From Phycicoccus flavus (GTDB lineage: Bacteria > Actinomycetota > Actinomycetes > Actinomycetales > Dermatophilaceae), in assembly GCF_004025965.2 (NCBI RefSeq), contig NZ_SAYU02000002.1, forward strand, positions 62,001 to 126,000: 64,000 nucleotides of DNA, given 5' to 3'. This document shows positions 59,537 through 64,000 of the stretch, piece by piece. Position 1 is the first letter of the stretch. Each line of letters starts with the position of its first letter. The notes under the pieces were generated by a model that searched no databases, was not told the origin of the DNA, and worked only from the letters and a program-made list of their open reading frames with translations. Both the position numbers and the translations under genes were made by a program.

Positions 59537-61051
59537 ATGGGAGGCGACCGAGGATCCGCCGTGCTCGACCGGCCCCGCGAGGGGACGGCGCGCACGGGTC
59601 CGCGTGACCCCTTCGCCGACCGCCGTCACCGGCGCCGTGCCGTCACCCTGCTCCTCATGACCCTGCTCGTCCCCGGGTCGGCCCAGCTGGTCTCCGGTCG
59701 CCGCGAGGTCGGACGCCTCGCGCTGCGGGTGTGGCTGAGCCTGCTCGGGCTGCTCCTGGTCGTCGGCGTGCTCGCCCTGGTGAGCCGCCGCAGCCTGCTG
59801 TGGCTGGCCACCCAGGGCTGGGTGCTCCTGGCCGGCCAGGTCCTCCTCGCCGCCGTCGCCGTCGGGTGGGCGCTGCTGTTCGTCGACGCCTGGCGGATCG
59901 GCCGCCCGGACCGGCTGCCGCTCGCCGACCGCCGCGTCCTGCTCGTCGCCCTGCTCGTCGCGCTGCTGGCCCCGGGCGTCGTCGGCTGGACCGCGATGGG
60001 CGTCGGCAGCGCCCGGAGTGCCATGGCGACGGTCTTCGGATCCGGCACCGCCGCCGCGACCGCCGAGGGCCGCTACAACATCCTCCTGCTCGGCGGCGAC
60101 AGCGGCGGCGACCGCGTCGGCCTGCGCCCGGACAGCATCCAGCTGGCGAGCATCGACGCCGCCACCGGCCGGGCCGTCCTCTTCGGCTTCTCGCGCGAGA
60201 CCGAGAACATCCGCTTCCGCCCCGGCTCGGTGATGGCCGGGCTCATGCCCGAGGGCTGGACCTGCGGCGACGAGTGCCTGCTCAACGCCCTCTACACCTG
60301 GGGCCAGGAGCACCGGGCCGAGTTCCCCCGCGGCACCCGCAACCCCGGCCTGCTCGCGACCACCGAGGCCGTCGAGGCGATCTCCGGCCTGGACATCCAG
60401 TACTACGTCATGGCCGACCTCAAGGGCTTCTCCAGCGTCGTCGACGCCATCGGCGGTCTCGACATCACCGTCCAGCGGCGCACCCCGATCGGCGGCAACG
60501 CGACCCCGATCAGCGGGTGGATCGAGCCCGGCCACCGGCACCTCGACGGCCACGACGCCCTCTGGTACGCCCGCAGCCGCGTCGGCTCGACGAACTACGA
60601 GCGGATGGCCCGGCAGCGCTGCGTCGTCACCGCGCTGGTCCGCCAGCTCGACCCGCCGACGGTGGCGCTGAACTTCCGCGACATCGTCGGGGCGTCCAAG
60701 GGCCTCGTGCGCACGAACATCCCGCAGGACGCCCTCGCCGAGCTCGCCGGGGTGGCCATCAAGACCAAGCAGGAGAAGATCACCTCGGTGAACTTCGTCC
60801 CGCCGCTGATGAAGCCGTGGGACTACGACCCGGCGCGGGTGCACGGCATCGTCGCCAAGGCCATCGCGACGAGCGAGGCCGGACCGAAGCCCCGGACGGG
60901 ACAGGCTCCGGCGGCCTCCGCCGTCCCGAAGGCCTCGCCGACCGCCGCCGTGCCGACCCCGACGCCCTCGACCCCCGCGGTCATGGAGCGCCCCGGCACC
61001 GACCCCGACGCGAACACCGGCGACCTCGCGAGCGTGTGCTCGGCGGGATGA
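59537..61051 (+). CDS. Divergent LytR-CpsA-Psr ligase with four-helix N-terminus
   Basis: A 504-residue membrane protein. Several N-terminal helices (about 35-145) replace the usual single anchor. The LCP domain is recognisable but altered: NILLLGGDSGGDRVGLRPDSIQLASIDAATGRAVLFGFSRETENI, where the usual SIPRD is FSRETE. ISGLDIQYYVMADLKGFSSVVDAIGGLDITV, LDGHDALWYARSRVGSTNYERMARQRCVVTALV and a Pro/Thr-rich tail follow. Its stop overlaps the GT2 gene (ATGA), so the pair is co-translated. Confidence 0.9.
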   Translation: MGGDRGSAVLDRPREGTARTGPRDPFADRRHRRRAVTLLLMTLLVPGSAQLVSGRREVGRLALRVWLSLLGLLLVVGVLALVSRRSLLWLATQGWVLLAGQVLLAAVAVGWALLFVDAWRIGRPDRLPLADRRVLLVALLVALLAPGVVGWTAMGVGSARSAMATVFGSGTAAATAEGRYNILLLGGDSGGDRVGLRPDSIQLASIDAATGRAVLFGFSRETENIRFRPGSVMAGLMPEGWTCGDECLLNALYTWGQEHRAEFPRGTRNPGLLATTEAVEAISGLDIQYYVMADLKGFSSVVDAIGGLDITVQRRTPIGGNATPISGWIEPGHRHLDGHDALWYARSRVGSTNYERMARQRCVVTALVRQLDPPTVALNFRDIVGASKGLVRTNIPQDALAELAGVAIKTKQEKITSVNFVPPLMKPWDYDPARVHGIVAKAIATSEAGPKPRTGQAPAASAVPKASPTAAVPTPTPSTPAVMERPGTDPDANTGDLASVCSAG

Positions 61052-62148
61052 TGGCGGCGATGTCCTCCACGCCCGCCGCCCCCCGGCCCGACGCCGGCAC
61101 CCACCCGGACACCGCCACCGACGACCCGGTCCGGCCGCTGGTCAGCGTCGTCATGCCGATCCTCGACGAGGAGCGGCACCTGGCCGACGCCGTCGCCATG
61201 GTCCTTCGCCAGGACTGGCCCGGCCCGCTCGAGGTCGTCCTCGCCCTCGGCCCGTCGAGCGACCGCACCGACGAGGTCGCCGCCGGGCTCGCCGCGGCCG
61301 ACCCCCGGGTGCGCCTCGTGCGCAACCCGACCGGCCGCACCCCGGACGGCCTCAACGCGGCCATCGCCGGATCGCGCGGCGAGGTCGTCGTCCGGGTCGA
61401 CGGGCACGCCGAGATCCCGGCCGGCTACGTGCGGGCCGCCGTCGCCGAGCTGGAGCGGACCGGTGCCGACAACGTCGGCGGGACGATGGACGCCCGCGGC
61501 ACGACCCCCACCGAGCGCGCGGTCGCGGCGGCCATGCGCAGCCCGCTCGGCGTCGGGTCCTCCCGCTTCCACACCGGCGGCGGGGCCGGGGCCGTCGACA
61601 CCGTCTACCTCGGCTGCTTCCGGCGCAGCGCCCTGGAGCGGGTCGGCGGGTACGACCCGCGCTTCACCCGCACCCAGGACTGGGAGCTCAACCACCGCAT
61701 CCGCGCCACCGGGGGCACGGTGTGGTTCACCCCCGACCTCGTCGTCACCTACCGGCCCCGGGCGACGCTGCGCGCGCTGGCCCGCCAGTACCGCGACTAC
61801 GGCCGCTGGCGCCGGGTCGTCGCGAGCACCCACGACGGCACCCTCAACCCGCGCTACCTCGCGCCGCCGGCCATGGTGCTCGGCACCGGCGCCGCGACGC
61901 TGCTCGGGCTGCTCGCCTGGCGGCCGGCGCTCGCCGTGCCCGCCGCCTACCTCGCCGCCGTCGGGGCGGGCGGGGCCGCCATCACCCGCGGCGAGCCGCT
62001 GCGCACCCGGCTGCTGGCCGGCCCGGTGCTCGCGACGATGCACTGGTCCTGGGGGTGGGGCTTCCTCACCTCCCGCCCGGGACGGCTGCTCGCCCCCGCC
62101 GGCCGGCCGGCCCCCGGCCTCCGGGGCGCCGGCGAGGCCCCCCGGTAG
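61048..62148 (+). CDS. Family 2 glycosyltransferase
   Basis: A 366-residue GT2. The GT-A domain has VSVVMPILDEERHLADAVAMVLRQDWPGPLEVVLALGPSSD, NAAIAGSRGEVVVRVDGHAEI (metal-binding DxD-like VDGH) and RTQDWELNHRIRATGG (the ED/QDW catalytic segment). C-terminal hydrophobic helices follow (about 275-310), so it is membrane-associated and uses the cytoplasmic face. It adds a sugar to a lipid-linked or glycopolymer acceptor. Coupled to the LCP gene by ATGA. Confidence 0.92.
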   Translation: MMAAMSSTPAAPRPDAGTHPDTATDDPVRPLVSVVMPILDEERHLADAVAMVLRQDWPGPLEVVLALGPSSDRTDEVAAGLAAADPRVRLVRNPTGRTPDGLNAAIAGSRGEVVVRVDGHAEIPAGYVRAAVAELERTGADNVGGTMDARGTTPTERAVAAAMRSPLGVGSSRFHTGGGAGAVDTVYLGCFRRSALERVGGYDPRFTRTQDWELNHRIRATGGTVWFTPDLVVTYRPRATLRALARQYRDYGRWRRVVASTHDGTLNPRYLAPPAMVLGTGAATLLGLLAWRPALAVPAAYLAAVGAGGAAITRGEPLRTRLLAGPVLATMHWSWGWGFLTSRPGRLLAPAGRPAPGLRGAGEAPR

Positions 62149-62217
62149 CCTGTCGCGTGGCCGGCGCCCGCCCGGCCGGTCCCCCACCCGTCCCGATCGC
62201 GGAGGTCGTCGCCGCCG

Positions 62218-63411
62218 ATGTTCGCCATCCGCTCGCGGGCCGGCCGGCTCGTCCGGCGCGCGGGGCTGCTGCCGGGGGGCGTGGCCGACGGGCTCGGCGA
62301 GGACCACCGGCTCGGCGACCTCGTCCTGCGCACCCGGGTCGTCGTCTTCTTCCCCGACCCGCCGGAGAACCTCTACCAGCTGCGGGAGTGGCTCGGCCCG
62401 CTGGAGGCGCTGGACGCCGAGCTCGGGGTCACCCTCCTCACCCAGGACTCCCGCACCGCCGCCGCGCTGCGCTCGGAGACCCGCCTGGCCGTCCACGTCA
62501 CCGCCGCCACCCGCACCGTCGGCCGCCTGCTCGCCGAGGGCGACGTGGCGCTGGTCCTCTACGTCGGGCAGGCCAACGCCAACGCCGTCGCGCTGCGCTC
62601 GGCCGACGTCGCCCACGTCTTCCTCAACCACGGCGAGTCCGACAAGGTCGTCTCGGTCTCGAACCAGGCCAAGGCCTTCGACTTCGTCTTCGTCGGCGGC
62701 CAGGCCGCGGTCGAGCGGCACCGGGCCGGGCTGCTGTTCTTCGACGCCGGCGCCCGGCTGCGCACCATCGGCCGGCCGCAGGTGCCGCCGCCGGCCACGC
62801 CGCAGGGCCCGACGTCCGTGCTCTACGCGCCGACCTGGGAGGGCACCCTCGCGGTCAACGCCTACTCCTCGGTGCGGGCCTACGGCGAGACGCTCGTGCG
62901 CTCGGTGCTGCGTGACACCTCCCACCGCCTCGTCTACCGCCCCCACCCGCGGACCGGGGTCTCGGACCGCAGCTACGCCGCCGCGGACCGCCGCATCCGC
63001 GAGGTCCTCGCCGCCCATCCCGGACGCGCCCGGGTCGACACCGGGCCGGCCGCCGCGGCGATGCACGCGGCGCACGTCATGGTCGCGGACACCTCGGCCA
63101 TCGCCACCGACTGGCTGAGCCAGGGCCGGCCGCTGGTCTCGACCGAGGCCGCCGACCCGCGGGCCCGGGTGGCGCGCCCGGCCCGCCTCCACGAGCGCAC
63201 CCCGCACATCGGCCCCGGCACCGCCGAGCGCGCCGGGGAGATCGTCGACGCGGCGCTGGCCGACCCCGACGCCGCGGCCACCCTGGACGAGCTCTTCCAC
63301 TACTACCTGGGCGGCTTGGACGCACGGGCCTCGCTCGCCGCGTTCGTCGCGGCCTGCCACGAGGTCGTCGCGCTGCGCGACGCCGCCCGCGAGAGGACCG
63401 ACGCCCCGTGA
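62218..63411 (+). CDS. CDP-glycerol glycerophosphotransferase-like (TagF-type) protein
   Basis: A 397-residue protein with the glycosyltransferase-B-like pattern of TagF/TagB enzymes: HVFLNHGESDKVVSVSNQAKAFDFVFVGGQAAVERH, VLYAPTWEG, HRLVYRPHPRTG, MVADTSAIATDWLSQGRPLV. TagF-type enzymes polymerise glycerol-phosphate from CDP-glycerol; here it could extend a teichoic acid-like polymer, though the donor is not proved. No signal or long membrane helix. The stop overlaps the CDP-alcohol transferase start (GTGA). Confidence 0.83.
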   Translation: MFAIRSRAGRLVRRAGLLPGGVADGLGEDHRLGDLVLRTRVVVFFPDPPENLYQLREWLGPLEALDAELGVTLLTQDSRTAAALRSETRLAVHVTAATRTVGRLLAEGDVALVLYVGQANANAVALRSADVAHVFLNHGESDKVVSVSNQAKAFDFVFVGGQAAVERHRAGLLFFDAGARLRTIGRPQVPPPATPQGPTSVLYAPTWEGTLAVNAYSSVRAYGETLVRSVLRDTSHRLVYRPHPRTGVSDRSYAAADRRIREVLAAHPGRARVDTGPAAAAMHAAHVMVADTSAIATDWLSQGRPLVSTEAADPRARVARPARLHERTPHIGPGTAERAGEIVDAALADPDAAATLDELFHYYLGGLDARASLAAFVAACHEVVALRDAARERTDAP

Positions 63412-64000
63412 GCAGGCCCTGGCCACCAATCGAGGAGCTGCGCCGGGTCGGCCAGCCCGAGCACATCCGGAGCCGGGCCCAGGCCGAGCACTGGACCGCG
63501 CACCTGTTCACCCGCTCGATCTCGGTGTACCTCACCCGGGTCGCGGTGTGGGGCGGGGTCTCCGCGAACACCGCGACCGTGCTCGTCATCCTCTGCGGCT
63601 GGGCGGCCGCGGCGGCGCTGTTCGTCCCGGGGGTGTGGGGTCCGGTGCTCGCGCTCGTCCTCGCCCTGGCCCAGATGGTGCTGGACTCCATCGACGGCGA
63701 GATCGCGCGCTGGAACCGGACGACGAGCCCGCGCGGGGTGTTCCTGGACCGGATCGCCCACGCGACGGCGGAGTCGTTCATCCCCACGGCGCTCGGGGTA
63801 CGGCTGACCCTCGAGCACGACGGCGACTGGCGCTGGGCCTTCGCCGGGGCGTGCGTCGGCGTGCTCGTCCTGCTCAACAAGGCGCTCTCGGACTTCGTGC
63901 GGCTCTCGCGGGTCGAGGCCGGCCTCACCCTGCCGCGGGACACCCCGGGCATCGGCCTGCCCCGGCCCGGGCTGGTCCGCCGGCTCCGGCAGCTCGCGAA
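63408..64000 (+). CDS. CDP-alcohol phosphatidyltransferase family protein (cut by window edge)
   Basis: The first 197 residues of a membrane enzyme that runs off the window. The CDP-OH motif is present as D93xxD96G97xxA100R101x8G110x3D114 in VLDSIDGEIARWNRTTSPRGVFLD, but the last Asp of the consensus is His118 (DRIAH). That residue is normally the catalytic base, so the activity may be altered or the true base may lie elsewhere. Membrane helices follow (about 122 onward). It starts at GTG 63408, overlapping the TagF-like stop. A CDP-linked alcohol substrate fits the neighbouring TagF-like gene. Confidence 0.85.
   Translation, partial: MSRPWPPIEELRRVGQPEHIRSRAQAEHWTAHLFTRSISVYLTRVAVWGGVSANTATVLVILCGWAAAAALFVPGVWGPVLALVLALAQMVLDSIDGEIARWNRTTSPRGVFLDRIAHATAESFIPTALGVRLTLEHDGDWRWAFAGACVGVLVLLNKALSDFVRLSRVEAGLTLPRDTPGIGLPRPGLVRRLRQLA

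Overview
The window is a very GC-rich, densely packed chromosomal segment from an actinobacterium. Four features point to the Micrococcales, probably near the Intrasporangiaceae/Dermatophilaceae, though this placement is inferred from gene content and style and not from a marker gene: many GTG starts, an acyl-CoA carboxylase epsilon subunit, three LytR-CpsA-Psr proteins, and an F420-type luciferase-like oxidoreductase. No rRNA, tRNA, insertion sequence, prophage or CRISPR array was seen. About a third of the genes have an actinobacterial -10 hexamer ending 6-8 nt before the start codon, which suggests leaderless mRNAs; I used this to choose several starts.

Layout. 1-4288: a MoxR/DUF58/DUF4350/DUF4129/membrane-protein operon on the minus strand, its DUF58 gene cut by the window edge. 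4321-7784: uridine-kinase-like P-loop protein, alpha/beta hydrolase divergent from a WYL regulator, and a GlgC-type nucleotidyltransferase. 7984-14653: a deoxynucleoside catabolic set (purine nucleoside phosphorylase, phosphopentose/hexose mutase, DeoC, two aldehyde dehydrogenases). 14721-17918: MarR plus DUF2306, LpdA-type quinone reductase, an Rv0909-like small protein and a proline-rich acidic protein. 17926-25001: biotin-carrying acyl-CoA carboxylase alpha subunit, a MarR/EamA divergent pair, DUF2157-GDYXXLXY, tryptophan 2,3-dioxygenase, PfkB kinase. 25043-32893: a MerR (LiuR-like) regulator divergent from acyl-CoA dehydrogenase and carboxylase beta, an XRE-NB-ARC regulator, hemerythrin and FAD oxidoreductase. 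32915-38926: Maf, a Na+/H+ antiporter fused to a UBP zinc finger, TetR, DUF885, MOSC. 39020-42835: two translationally coupled PLP enzymes behind a tiny Thr-rich leader ORF, then an unusual six-unit hairpin repeat array. 42852-50685: AccE-AccD5, BirA, adenylate cyclase, a two-component system, GtrA, PurK-PurE. 50808-56419: CoA-binding protein, UDP-glucose dehydrogenase, LLM oxidoreductase, Imm-5-like protein, NYN nuclease, FadE25-like dehydrogenase. 56462-64000: three LCP ligases, a GT2 glycosyltransferase, a TagF-like protein and a CDP-alcohol transferase, together a cell-wall glycopolymer locus.

The backbone (purE, purK, GtrA, birA, accD5, accE, maf, accA, lpdA, deoD, mutase, FadE25-like, LCP) matches a set that is also clustered in Mycobacterium tuberculosis (roughly Rv3264-Rv3308). 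Lineage-specific blocks are inserted between these anchors. The most unusual non-coding element is the array at 42063-42835: six similarly oriented units, each about 84 nt with a roughly 16-bp stem enclosing a 23-25-nt variable segment, directly downstream of the PLP pair. Several other long intergenic palindromes lie near 7.8, 50.7 and 54.4-54.6 kb.
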